The position numbers and the translations under genes are program-made. A stretch of 49,522 bases of DNA, from contig NZ_JAGGKI010000030.1 of the NCBI RefSeq assembly GCF_017873605.1, positions 1 through 49,522 of the forward strand. The letters are read 5' to 3'. This document shows, piece after piece, positions 25,432-33,499 of the stretch; position 1 is the stretch's first letter; every line of letters begins with the position of its first letter. The DNA comes from Paenibacillus lactis (lineage in GTDB: Bacteria > Bacillota > Bacilli > Paenibacillales > Paenibacillaceae). Under the pieces are notes generated by a model. The model was not told the DNA's origin. It saw nothing but the letters and a program-made list of their open reading frames with translations, and made no database searches.

Positions 25432-26559
25432 GTGCTGGAGGCGTATTTGTTCCCGATATCGTATGCATTTTTGACTTTTCCCATAGCAGCCTTGCTGTGT
25501 GCGGTCCCGTTTCTGATCGTGCAATACCGCAAGTATGGCTATTTCAATAAATTTCGCGGGTTTCTTCTGTATCTGTTCCTGCTCTATCTGCTCAATGCGG
25601 TGTACCTCGTGCTGCTCCCGCTGCCGGCATCTCGACATAATGCACCGATGGACGTGTCCTCGGTGATCCAGTGGATTCCGCTCAATTTTATTCACGATAT
25701 TGTGAAGGAAACCCAGGTGGTTCTGTCGGAGCCGGGGACGTATATCCACTTGATCAAGGAACGGGCTTTTCTGCAGGTGGTGTTCAACATCCTGCTGGTC
25801 GTGCCGTTCGGCATGTTCCTCCGTTATTATGCCCGGGTGAATTGGCTTACGTGCCTGGTCGCTTCATTCGGTCTGTCGCTGTTCTTTGAGGTAACCCAGG
25901 TTACCGGAATCTACGGCTTCTATGACCACCCTTATCGGCTGTTTGATGTAGATGACCTGCTGACCAACACGCTCGGCGGGATGGTCGGCTTCGTGCTGGC
26001 CGATTGGATGAAGAACCATCTGCCGCGGATGGATCGGTTGGATGAGAAGGTGGACCTGTCCAAGAAGCGGGTCAGCTATACAAGAAGAGCAATCGCTTTT
26101 GGCATCGATGCGATGATTACGTTGCCGGTCATCGGGATTATGTCCGTGGTGCTGAACGTGAAGGCCGCGTATTTCATCGTTGTCATTCTGTACTATATCG
26201 TAATTCCGTATATGCTGGAGGGGCAGACGGTAGGCAAATGGATCGTACGGATTCGCATCCAAGGGCAGGGCGAACATCTGAAGCTGAAGGAGATCATTAT
26301 CCGGAATGGGCTGCTGTACGTCGTGTGGGGCGGCATTCATGCCCTGCTGATAACGCTGAGCTTCCCGGGCTCTGGCTTTCTGTATGCCTTGTATGTCATG
26401 GGAATGCTGCTGATCGACGGGGTTGTCATGGTCCATCTGCTGCGGTGTCTCTTCAACCATGAACGGACGCTGCTGCATGAGGCGAAGAGCGGAACCAGAC
26501 AGGTGATCGCGGAGAAAAGACAGCCTGCGGCGGGGCGAAGCGAAGGGAATACTGTCTGA
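25432..26559 (+). CDS. VanZ-RDD fusion membrane protein
   Basis: A 375-residue integral membrane protein. The N-terminal ~200 residues resemble VanZ (teicoplanin-resistance-associated) proteins: LYLLNAVYLVLLPLP, PLNFI, NILLVVPFGMFL, and FEVTQVTGIYGFYDHPYRLFD followed by DDLLTNTLGG. The C-terminal part (about 210-345) is an RDD domain starting YTRRAIAFGIDAMITLP, with GQTVGKWIVRIRI. About eight membrane segments are expected. The function is unknown; VanZ domains are linked to glycopeptide tolerance. The start is GTG 25432, with AAGGGAG about 13 nt upstream. Confidence 0.83.
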   Translation: MLEAYLFPISYAFLTFPIAALLCAVPFLIVQYRKYGYFNKFRGFLLYLFLLYLLNAVYLVLLPLPASRHNAPMDVSSVIQWIPLNFIHDIVKETQVVLSEPGTYIHLIKERAFLQVVFNILLVVPFGMFLRYYARVNWLTCLVASFGLSLFFEVTQVTGIYGFYDHPYRLFDVDDLLTNTLGGMVGFVLADWMKNHLPRMDRLDEKVDLSKKRVSYTRRAIAFGIDAMITLPVIGIMSVVLNVKAAYFIVVILYYIVIPYMLEGQTVGKWIVRIRIQGQGEHLKLKEIIIRNGLLYVVWGGIHALLITLSFPGSGFLYALYVMGMLLIDGVVMVHLLRCLFNHERTLLHEAKSGTRQVIAEKRQPAAGRSEGNTV

Positions 26560-26859
26560 TCGTTACTTCTTTCAAGAAGAGGCTCGATAAAGCCAAGGAT
26601 ATTATCGATATTGGCCATTGTGCCTGCACTCGATTCATACCATGGCATGCGGCAGGAGCCGGGGATGGAGATTCAGGTCGGCTGAAGAAGCAAACAAATC
26701 CAATGAAATCGTCCATGAAGGACAGATCAAGAAGTACGGCCGGTGTATAAGCGTAAGCCCAAGACACCGGCTTTTATATTTATGTCGGCCAACCGGTAGG
26801 TTCAGCAGGGGCAGCCGGATGCTATATCAATAGCGGTCGAAAGTATGGAAATCAATTAT
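26560..26859 (+). other. Intergenic region between convergent genes
   Basis: About 300 nt between the VanZ-RDD gene and the convergent cupin gene. The only support-worthy element is the hairpin at 26739-26775. A 71-codon frame at 26618-26833 has no ribosome site or protein-like composition and is not called. Confidence 0.5.
26739..26775 (+). terminator. Terminator between convergent genes
   Basis: A perfect 8-bp stem pairs gccggtgt (26739-26746) with acaccggc (26764-26771), 17-nt loop, followed by TTTTATATTT. It probably ends the VanZ-RDD transcript. Confidence 0.7.
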
Positions 26860-27234
26860 TCAACCTATATAAACGTCAGCTTCGGGCATATCGGGCTCAA
26901 TCAAGGGCCCTTCAACAACGATGACGGTCATGCCTAGCTCGGAGCCGGATTCATGCCACTCCCCTTTTTTCCACAGCACGGCCTGTCCAGCAATCACCTT
27001 CGTTCTCGGTCCATGATTGGCGGTAACCCAGCCTTCTCCTTCAACAACGATAAACAATTGGTCCGACGATGCCGGATGCTCTCCGACCACGCCCCCGGCG
27101 CCGATGTGCATGCAGCCGATGTGGTGAATGGGGATGGCTGCTTGACTCATGAGTATTTTCGACATAATCAGATGCTGGCTGCCGTATACGGAAATCGGGC
27201 GTCCGGCGTCCATGTCAAAGCGGAATATCTTCAA
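26860..27234 (-). CDS. Cupin-domain protein
   Basis: A 124-residue small beta-barrel protein. The cupin motif 1 region is IGAGGVVGEHPASSDQLFIVVEG and motif 2 is AGQAVLWKKGEWHESGSE; the His and Glu residues could bind metal. The function is unknown. The start TTG at 27234 follows AGAGGAG by 8 nt on the minus strand; longer in-frame starts back to 27648 overlap other genes and lack sites. Confidence 0.8.
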   Translation of the reverse strand: MKIFRFDMDAGRPISVYGSQHLIMSKILMSQAAIPIHHIGCMHIGAGGVVGEHPASSDQLFIVVEGEGWVTANHGPRTKVIAGQAVLWKKGEWHESGSELGMTVIVVEGPLIEPDMPEADVYIG

Positions 27235-27408
27235 AGCCTCATCTCCTCTTGGAAAATTCATCAAAAACGATCTATTGTATGATAACATAAGGTGAATAGC
27301 ACCACGGTGAATTCTCGCATACAAGGGAGAGATCCGTACTCGCGAACCACACATGTCAAAGCGGATTTGATGGAAGCCTTGAAGAACAACATACAGGAGT
27401 GACGTTTC

Positions 27409-27612
27409 ATGGATAAATGGGAGTATAAAACTTTGAAATTTAAGACACGGGGATTTCTCGGGGGCAAGGTTGATGAGGAGGAATTCGAGGATTTGCTGAA
27501 CAGCTACGGGATCGACGGTTGGGAATTGGTGTCGTGCTTCGATACAAGCATGTATCAGGGCCAGTCCAATGATATTATTGCCGTTCTGAAGCGGAAAGCA
27601 TATCTTGAGTAG
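27409..27612 (+). CDS. DUF4177 domain protein
   Basis: A 67-residue protein that fits the DUF4177 family: MDKWEYKTLKF at the start, and LLNSYGIDGWELVS in the centre with the conserved Gly-Trp-Glu, ending in a strand IIAVLKRK. The function is unknown. An AGGAG site lies ~9 nt upstream. The next gene (DUF3891) starts 28 nt later in the same direction. Confidence 0.85.
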   Translation: MDKWEYKTLKFKTRGFLGGKVDEEEFEDLLNSYGIDGWELVSCFDTSMYQGQSNDIIAVLKRKAYLE

Positions 27613-27640
27613 TGACCAAAGGAAAGAGGGAGTGGATCCA

Positions 27641-28290
27641 GTGATCATTCGGGAGACGGAAGATGCGTTTGTGATGACAACTCAGGACGACCATGGCCGG
27701 TTCTCCGGGGACGTTGCCCGGGGCTTCCGGAAAGAGCTGTTCCTGGATGAAACGGTAGTGGAAGAAGTGCTGCTCGCAATCGCCGAGCATGATCGGGCCT
27801 GGCTGCCAATGGATGATACGCCCATCTGGATGATGCGGTCGGGGTACCCTTTACTTTTGTTGATTATCCGACATTGCCGAAATTGCTGATGTATGCCAAG
27901 GGGGTTGACGAAACGGAAGCGATGAGCCCCTATGCAGGGTACTTATGCAGCCTTCATTATGCGTCGTTTATGAAAAATGCGACCGAAGCGCCCTTCGTGG
28001 AGTTTTATCATGCGGAGCTGGAGCGCCAGGAGAGGCTGAAGAGTCAGCATCCTTTTCCGGATGAGGAGACAATCCAACGGCAGTTTGCGCTGCTTCAGCT
28101 GTGCGATGATCTCTCGCTTTATGTATGCATGAACGCTCCCGGCGCGACCAAGGAAGAGGAGCATCCGTGGTTCAGGGATGGCTTTGATATGTCCGTGGAT
28201 GGACAGCGGGTTGCGGCTGAATGGCTGGGCGGCGAAGAGATCAGGCTGAGCCCGTTTCTGTTCGAGCGGGAGTGGCCGGTTGTGCCTTAA
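27641..28290 (+). pseudogene. DUF3891 protein, interrupted by a frameshift
   Basis: Two adjacent frames together make one DUF3891-type protein of about 216 residues. The first frame (GTG 27641, AGAGGGA 9 nt upstream) reads MIIRETEDAFVMTTQDDHGR and VLLAIAEHDRAWL, then stops at 27887-27889. The second frame continues VPFTFVDYPTLPKLLMYAKG and SPYAGYLCSLHYASF to 28290. Restoring one base near 27829-27831 (tggatgatg to tggaatgatg) joins them as WNDAVGVPF. The cause is either a real one-base deletion or a sequencing error. The function of the family is unknown. Confidence 0.8.
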
Positions 28291-28595
28291 GAATAAGCAT
28301 GTGCGGAAAGCGCAGATTAAACAAGAAGGCATCGCGAAGGCATTTGAGCATGCTCCATGGACCGAGCAGAAGGTTCTCTTCGTTCCGTAGCCGGAAGTGT
28401 GCAGGCTATACGTATTTTTGAAGATATCAGACAATAATTACTTCGGAGGATCTGCTGCCCGATACCGTAAGAAAAACTAACCGTTTAACGCGGTCTGTAT
28501 TCTGTGAGTACGTCGAGAGACATTTTTCTTTTGGAATATGGTATGATCCGGTTTGAAGCCATGGAAAAATCCTGTCAGATTGTAGAGGTTGAAGG
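28291..28595 (+). other. Intergenic region before the small membrane gene
   Basis: No gene is called in ~305 nt. A short GTG-started frame at 28301-28399 (32 codons) looks protein-like but has no ribosome site. A -10-like TATGAT at 28542-28547 with a weak GAGACA at 28517-28522 may be the promoter of the small gene that follows. Confidence 0.4.
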
Positions 28596-28775
28596 ATGAA
28601 GAAAAAAGAGTTTTTGATCGTAGCCATGTTGAATTTTTTAGCGGCGATAGCCTTTTTGGTCGTGGTGATTATCACCGACCGCAGCTCATGGAAGTGGGGA
28701 TTCGGCCTCGTGTCGCTGCTGTTCGCGCTAGGCGGGATAGGCAATATCGTCCTCCATTTTAAAAATAAATCGTAG
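28596..28775 (+). CDS. Small two-helix membrane protein
   Basis: A 59-residue frame: a short basic start (MKKKEFLIVAMLNF), two hydrophobic helices (about 6-27 and 36-54) separated by the polar turn TDRSSWKW, and a basic end HFKNKS. TAGAGG lies 7 nt upstream of ATG 28596. It resembles the many small, uncharacterised membrane proteins of Bacillales; no family is recognised. It is too short for a 60-codon cut-off and easily missed. Confidence 0.65.
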   Translation: MKKKEFLIVAMLNFLAAIAFLVVVIITDRSSWKWGFGLVSLLFALGGIGNIVLHFKNKS

Positions 28776-29117
28776 GTGCAGCACTCGTGCGAGTTATAAA
28801 CAGCATACTACTGGGGGCTCCATGCCCCCGAATTGAACTTGGCGTCAATGGTGCCCCTTTCCAATCATTGATATGAATGTGATAGTATTCACTAAATCTA
28901 AAATAGGGGTCTAGCCAAGCCTTCCACTCGTAGGATAGGAGAGGACGTGCAGGCATCAAAGGCGCTGACCGCTGCCGCTGCCTTCGAAGGGACAGAACCC
29001 AGGACAACCGGTGGAGAATTGGCGGGGAGACGGGTAGGACGAAAGTTCCACGCAAGAGGTCTTTTGGCGAAGAGCAACGTTCAGACTCAGGAACCAACGC
29101 GGCCCGGCAGAATTCCT
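28776..29117 (-). other. Intergenic region downstream of yvfU-like gene
   Basis: A ~340-nt stretch between convergent genes. It has a perfect 6-bp hairpin gggggc/gccccc (28813-28818 with 28824-28829) without a T tract. The minus-strand frame 28759-29127 overlaps the response regulator stop and has unnatural composition (rich in Ser, Arg, Pro); it is not called. I see no other feature. Confidence 0.4.
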
Positions 29118-29723
29118 TCAAATCCATCCCTTTTCCTCCGCAGTCGTAATCGCCTCGATTCGATTCTTCGCCCCCAGCTTGCTCAAGATTTCAGACATGT
29201 AGTTGCGGACCGTGCCGTAGGATAGATGCAGCTTGGCGGCAATCTCGCTCGAACTGCTTCCGCCGGCAGCCAGACGGAGCACCTCCCGTTCACGTTCCGT
29301 AAGCGGGTTCGCATCTCGCATCGTCCCGAAGACAAGCTCGGGCGAAACCTCCCGGCGGCCGTCCATGACGCGGCGGATCGCTTCCGCCAGCCGCTCGCTC
29401 GGCTCATCCTTCAGCAAGTATCCTTGAACGCCTGCTTGGACCGCCCTCTCGAAATAGCCCGGCCTTGCGAAGGTGGTCAGGATGATGACCCGGCATTCAT
29501 AGCCAAGACGCTTGATCTCCTCAGCCACCTCCAGGCCGCTGCGAACCGGCATCTCGATATCCAGCAGGCAAATATCGGGACGGTGGGCTGCAATCAGAGA
29601 CAGAGCCTCATCTCCATTGCCTGCTTGCCCAATCACATCGATATCCTCCTCAAAATCTAGCAAAGAAGCCAGTGCGCCCCGAAGCATGCGCTGATCCTCG
29701 GCGATCACCACTCGGATGCTCAT
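29118..29723 (-). CDS. yvfU: NarL/LuxR-type response regulator (YvfU/DesR-like)
   Basis: A 201-residue response regulator. The receiver domain has the acidic pair Glu9-Asp10 (VIAEDQ), phospho-acceptor Asp55 in CLLDIEMPV, and Lys in YLLKDEP. The C-terminal LuxR-type HTH is LTEREREVLRLAAGG to LGAKNRIEA. AAGGAGGAGG lies ~7 nt before the ATG. It is last in a cluster ABC ATPase - permease - kinase - regulator, the same order as B. subtilis yvfRSTU, and so probably controls the transporter genes in response to a membrane signal. Confidence 0.9.
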   Translation of the reverse strand: MSIRVVIAEDQRMLRGALASLLDFEEDIDVIGQAGNGDEALSLIAAHRPDICLLDIEMPVRSGLEVAEEIKRLGYECRVIILTTFARPGYFERAVQAGVQGYLLKDEPSERLAEAIRRVMDGRREVSPELVFGTMRDANPLTEREREVLRLAAGGSSSSEIAAKLHLSYGTVRNYMSEILSKLGAKNRIEAITTAEEKGWI

Positions 29724-30867
29724 GTGTATCCTCCTCCTTCCGGTTCTCGTTCTTGATGACGATCGGTACGCGAATGGTAATGATCGTTCCTTGGTTAGAG
29801 CGGGCTTCGATCGTCCCTCCGATCAACGACAGCCGTTCAGCCATTCCTTTCAGGCCGTTGCTCCCCTCAGCGGGAAGCGGACTGTCGTTCGGGAGACCAA
29901 CCCCATTATCGGCGACGATCATCCGCCACTCATTCTCCAGCGTTTCCATCCGAATCCGGCATTGGCTGGCCTTGCTATGCTTCACCACATTCGTTACGGA
30001 CTCGCGCAGGCAGAGGCTGAGAATATTATGAGCCAGATCCGGAATTCCTTCCAGCCGCTCATTTCCTTCACAAACCAGCTCAATCCCGGCGCTGTCCAGA
30101 ATCATGCGGGCATCCCGGATTTCTTCGGGGAGCGTGGCTGTCCGCATTTCAGCGACAAGCTCGCGCACCTGGCGCAAGGCCGCACGGGACGTATTCTGGA
30201 TTTCGCGCGCTTCCGCCTGGGCCTTCATCGGGTCCTTCGTCACCAGCTTCTCCACGAGCTGGCTCTTTAGCGTGATGAGCGACAGCGTATGGCCAAGCGT
30301 GTCATGAAGGTCGCGGGCGATGCGCATCCGTTCTTCGCCTTTAATCAAATTGCGGATTTGCTCATTGGCTTTCGCAAGCTCCTGTTCCAGCTTCTGCCGC
30401 CTGCTCAGAGAACGGAAGCCGAGCGGCGACAGCAGCATGATCAAGAAGAATGGAATGAGCACCAAGAGATCGGCGGTTTCGAGCGTTGGTGCATAGAGCG
30501 CCAGCGGGATCGCTTCGACAAGGAAGAAGATCAGCATAGCCGTTTTGAATCGGCGGTCATCAATGTACCAGCCGATGAAGTTGGCGGAGAAGAAGCCCAT
30601 ATACATAAAGGTAGGGTGATACCAGGTGGACAAGATGAAGATGACGGCAAGCTGGACTAACAGCCAATACATAAACGATCGCTTCTCTACTTCAAAATAC
30701 AGCTGACGGTACGTAAAAAGAAATACCGCTAGCAGGAAGAAGCCGATGCCCATTTTCCACGAATCGAATTTGAACATGTTGTAGATCGGCAATATTACAT
30801 ACACCAGCCACAGATAGGGGAAGAATCCCATGTGGCGCGGAAACACCTCGAATCTTTGTCCTCTCAT
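29650..30867 (-). CDS. yvfT: Sensor histidine kinase (YvfT/DesK-like)
   Basis: A 405-residue kinase of the HisKA_3 group. The first ~150 residues form about five membrane helices (DesK-like sensor). The phospho-acceptor is His188 in ARDLHDTLGHTLSLI. The ATPase domain has ESVTNVVKHSKAS (N-box), VADNGVGL and NGLKGMAERL. The last ~24 codons run into the response regulator gene, a 74-nt overlap, so the C-terminal tail after KEEDTHEH is probably non-family sequence. The ribosome site before ATG 30867 is weak. Confidence 0.88.
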   Translation of the reverse strand: MRGQRFEVFPRHMGFFPYLWLVYVILPIYNMFKFDSWKMGIGFFLLAVFLFTYRQLYFEVEKRSFMYWLLVQLAVIFILSTWYHPTFMYMGFFSANFIGWYIDDRRFKTAMLIFFLVEAIPLALYAPTLETADLLVLIPFFLIMLLSPLGFRSLSRRQKLEQELAKANEQIRNLIKGEERMRIARDLHDTLGHTLSLITLKSQLVEKLVTKDPMKAQAEAREIQNTSRAALRQVRELVAEMRTATLPEEIRDARMILDSAGIELVCEGNERLEGIPDLAHNILSLCLRESVTNVVKHSKASQCRIRMETLENEWRMIVADNGVGLPNDSPLPAEGSNGLKGMAERLSLIGGTIEARSNQGTIITIRVPIVIKNENRKEEDTHEHPSGDRRGSAHASGRTGFFARF

Positions 30868-30888
30868 ATATCCATCACACTCATCCCC

Positions 30889-31635
30889 TTAATCGGCTTG
30901 TTGTTTTTTCCGAATATAGGTGGATAGTATCATAAATACGAGCAAATATCCCGTCAAAATCAGGATGTGATCCCAGCCTGGTGCCTCGCCGCGCGTAATG
31001 GCCCATGCCCCGCCGCCGAAATGGTAGGAAGGCATCCACTTGCCGATCGCTTGCATGAAGCCTGGCATGGCCTCGATCGGGAACCACATGCCGCCGGTCA
31101 CGGCCAGCGCCAGATAAATGCCGTTGCTGACGCCGCTGGCCGTATCGACGCGCCTCATGGCTCCAATCAGCGTACCGAGCGCGAGGAAAGGAATGGAGGC
31201 GATAAGGATCCACAATCCGCTGAACAGCCACTGCCAGAAGGAGAGCGAGACGCCGTTGATGAGATAGCCGGCAGTGAAAATAACAACGATGCAGAGCAGG
31301 TGCATGATCGCCTGCACGAACATTTTGCCGAAGAAATAGACGCTGCCCGGAAGCGGCGTTACCCGCATATAGATCGACCACCCCTGCACCCGCTCCTGAA
31401 CGAGCCGGATGCCAAGCGACATAATGGCCGTGCCCATGACGCTGAAGGAGGTCATCGACATGAGGTAATGCGCCTGCCACTGGCCAGCCTCGGCTGCGCC
31501 GGTATCCACGATGCGGGTGAAGATGAAATAGAACAAGATCGGCATGGCCAAAGACCAGAATATATAGTACGGATTGCGAATCATCCGCAGCAGCTCCATC
31601 CGGCATTGAATCGTAATCAACTTCAGGTTTTTCAT
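30889..31635 (-). CDS. yvfS: ABC-2 type permease (YvfS-like)
   Basis: A 248-residue membrane subunit of an ABC-2 exporter with six predicted helices and a large first loop. The start MKNLKLITIQCRMELLRMIR and the central YFFGKMFVQAIMHLL are typical of the family. The substrate is unknown; drug or lipid export is the usual guess. It begins one base after the ATPase stop (TAA-C-ATG), with GGGGAGGCGGG inside the end of that gene, so the two are translationally coupled. Confidence 0.88.
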   Translation of the reverse strand: MKNLKLITIQCRMELLRMIRNPYYIFWSLAMPILFYFIFTRIVDTGAAEAGQWQAHYLMSMTSFSVMGTAIMSLGIRLVQERVQGWSIYMRVTPLPGSVYFFGKMFVQAIMHLLCIVVIFTAGYLINGVSLSFWQWLFSGLWILIASIPFLALGTLIGAMRRVDTASGVSNGIYLALAVTGGMWFPIEAMPGFMQAIGKWMPSYHFGGGAWAITRGEAPGWDHILILTGYLLVFMILSTYIRKKQQAD

Positions 31636-31636
31636 G

Positions 31637-32563
31637 TTAACCCGCCTCCCCTTGACTCATCGTTAACTGATCGAATGCTTCATCCAGACTGCCCTGATCG
31701 ATCCGGATATCGCGAACGGTGAGTCCGGCACGGAACAGTGCCGCCAGCGCTGTGTCCGTATCACTCGTGACGGCGATGAGCCGCCCGTCCTGCTCGTAGA
31801 CATCCGTTACGCCCGGCACCTCATGAAGCAGCCGTATCACCTGCTGGCCGTCCGCATCCGCGATGAAGGAAACCGTTCGCCGGGTAAGCTTGGATTTGAT
31901 GGCTTCAGGCGTACCGTCGGCCGCCACTTGGCCTTGGTGAAAGAGCACGATGCGTTCGGCTATATCGTCAGCCTCCTGCAAGTAATGCGTGGTGAACAAA
32001 ATGGTCTTGCCTTGGGCCTTGAGACCTCGGACCGTCTGCCAGAACAGCCGGCGGGCGGACGTGTCGAGACCCACCGTCGGCTCGTCGAAGAACAGCAGCT
32101 CGGGGTTGCCGGCGATAGCCAGCGCGAAGCTGAGCTTGCGTTTCTGGCCGCCGGACATTTTCACCGCCCATTTGCCGAGTTCCTCGGGAGTGAGCCCGCT
32201 GAGCGCTGCGATTTCCTCGAGCGTCATCGGATTCGGATAATAGCTGCGGATCAGGTTGATGATCTCCCGCGTTCGCAGGCCGTCCATGACGCTCACCTCT
32301 TGGAGCATCGCCCCGATCTTTTCCCGAACCTTGAGATCTTTCGGGCTCTGGCCGAAGAGAAGGACCTCGCCTTCGCTTGTGTCCTTGAGCCCCAGCATCA
32401 TGGAGATCGCGGTCGATTTGCCCGCCCCGTTAGGCCCGAGAATGGCCGTAATGGATCCACGCTCAATCGTAAAGGATACTCGGTTCACGGCTTTCTTGCT
32501 TCCGAACGTTTTGGTCACCTGCTTCAGCTCGACGATTGGTTCGCCGCTTAGCTGTTGAATCAT
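31637..32563 (-). CDS. yvfR: ABC transporter ATPase (YvfR-like)
   Basis: A 308-residue ATP-binding subunit. Walker A GPNGAGKST, Q-loop in GAMLQEVSV, signature MSGGQKRKLSFALAI, Walker B LLFFDEPTVGLD, and the switch His in TTHYLQEADD are all present, followed by a ~90-residue C-terminal domain typical of CcmA-type ATPases. It is the first gene of the four-gene minus-strand cluster. Confidence 0.92.
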   Translation of the reverse strand: MIQQLSGEPIVELKQVTKTFGSKKAVNRVSFTIERGSITAILGPNGAGKSTAISMMLGLKDTSEGEVLLFGQSPKDLKVREKIGAMLQEVSVMDGLRTREIINLIRSYYPNPMTLEEIAALSGLTPEELGKWAVKMSGGQKRKLSFALAIAGNPELLFFDEPTVGLDTSARRLFWQTVRGLKAQGKTILFTTHYLQEADDIAERIVLFHQGQVAADGTPEAIKSKLTRRTVSFIADADGQQVIRLLHEVPGVTDVYEQDGRLIAVTSDTDTALAALFRAGLTVRDIRIDQGSLDEAFDQLTMSQGEAG

Positions 32564-32854
32564 AGGTTACGCACCCCCGTTTTCGTTATCGTGATCTTAT
32601 GATTCCATGATATCGGGAGCGGGAAAGGCACGTTAGTAAAGGATGTCACCGGTTTGAAATGACTTTTGTCATGTTGCAGGGAGACAGCTGGACGATTGGT
32701 TTAGTGATGGAATTCATGCCAAACATTTTCCCATATAACTTTTACCATTCTTAGAGCGTCTACTATATATCAATCGGCTGACATTCTTACCAAGAACGGA
32801 CAATAGAAATGCAATAAGGCCAATGGGGAGAATAGATGGAAGGGGGAAGTTCTC
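32564..32854 (+). other. Divergent intergenic region
   Basis: About 290 nt between the minus-strand transporter cluster and the secreted-protein gene. It holds the inverted repeat at 32659-32672 and AT-rich DNA at 32725-32775. No gene is seen. Confidence 0.4.
32659..32672 (-). promoter_or_regulatory. Candidate operator upstream of yvfRSTU-like cluster
   Basis: An inverted repeat atgac-tttt-gtcat lies 96-109 nt upstream of the ATPase start. Its size and symmetry suit a dimeric NarL-type regulator such as the YvfU-like protein. This is inference; no other copy was found. Confidence 0.4.
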
Positions 32855-33457
32855 ATCAAAAAAAGCACGATATTTTTAGTAGCTGTATCTATTCTTGCTG
32901 CATCATCTTTATACTTTGCAACGAGTGCAGGGAATCCGGATAAAGATCGTCCAATAACAGGAACAGTTAATATGGATGCCAAATATATCGCATTCGATAC
33001 GATCGAGGAACTCGATCAAGCCGCGGACGTGATCGTTATCGGTTCCCCGATTAAGGATTTTGAGGATCGGGAACATATGGCGCAATATTTTGAAGATGGA
33101 ATGATCCAGGATTTCTATACAATGACCGAGCTGAGGATCGAGAAGGTTATCAAACAACCGGACGGGATAGACATCGGCGAGATGATGGAGTTCATTGAAC
33201 CGTTATGCATTATAGAAGAGTCCGGGAACCAAAAGACGAAAATCATTATGGATGATTACCGCGAATTGAAGAAGGGCAGCAGGTACATTCTTTTTCTAAA
33301 AGACAATACGTTCGGCCAGTACAGCATCATCAACATGAACAACGGTAAATTTAACCTGGATAATACCGATGATTCCGATATGCCTATGGAGCAGCAGGAC
33401 CTTGCGTTTAAAACTTCCCTGAAAAACCAAGTTTTGCGGAAATACGACCTGTATTGA
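32855..33457 (+). CDS. Secreted protein of unknown function, apparent ATC start
   Basis: Read from ATC 32855, the frame gives a 200-residue protein with a textbook signal peptide: basic start KKS, hydrophobic core TIFLVAVSILAASSLYFA, and a probable cleavage after ATSA. GGAAGGGGG is 8 nt upstream of the ATC, whereas the first ATG (32972) is inside the mature part, lacks a ribosome site and would give a cytoplasmic protein. The mature part is acidic (DTIEELDQAADVIVIGSP, YRELKKGSRYILFLKDN), of no family I recognise. Either initiation uses a rare codon or an ATG has been mutated to ATC. Confidence 0.7.
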   Translation: MKKSTIFLVAVSILAASSLYFATSAGNPDKDRPITGTVNMDAKYIAFDTIEELDQAADVIVIGSPIKDFEDREHMAQYFEDGMIQDFYTMTELRIEKVIKQPDGIDIGEMMEFIEPLCIIEESGNQKTKIIMDDYRELKKGSRYILFLKDNTFGQYSIINMNNGKFNLDNTDDSDMPMEQQDLAFKTSLKNQVLRKYDLY

Positions 33458-33465
33458 TTGCGAGT

Positions 33466-33499
33466 AAGAATACCGGAGTTAGATTCGGTGTTCTTTTTT
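33466..33499 (+). terminator. Terminator after the secreted-protein gene
   Basis: A 10-bp stem pairs aagaataccg (33466-33475) with cggtgttctt (33486-33495; one wobble), 10-nt loop, T run to 33499. Confidence 0.88.

Noticed and set aside
26618..26833. 71-codon plus-strand frame between convergent genes
   Set aside because: It contains the terminator hairpin, has no ribosome site, and is Arg/Ser/Cys-rich like random sequence.
28301..28399. 32-codon GTG frame after the DUF3891 gene
   Set aside because: The peptide (for example GIAKAFEHAPWTEQKVLF) looks protein-like, but no ribosome site or family was found; it may be a degraded gene end.
28759..29127. 122-codon minus-strand frame after the response regulator
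   Set aside because: It overlaps the regulator stop, has an unnatural Ser/Arg/Pro-rich composition, and no family motif. A central piece (EYYHIHINDWKG) looks protein-like but is too short to support a remnant.
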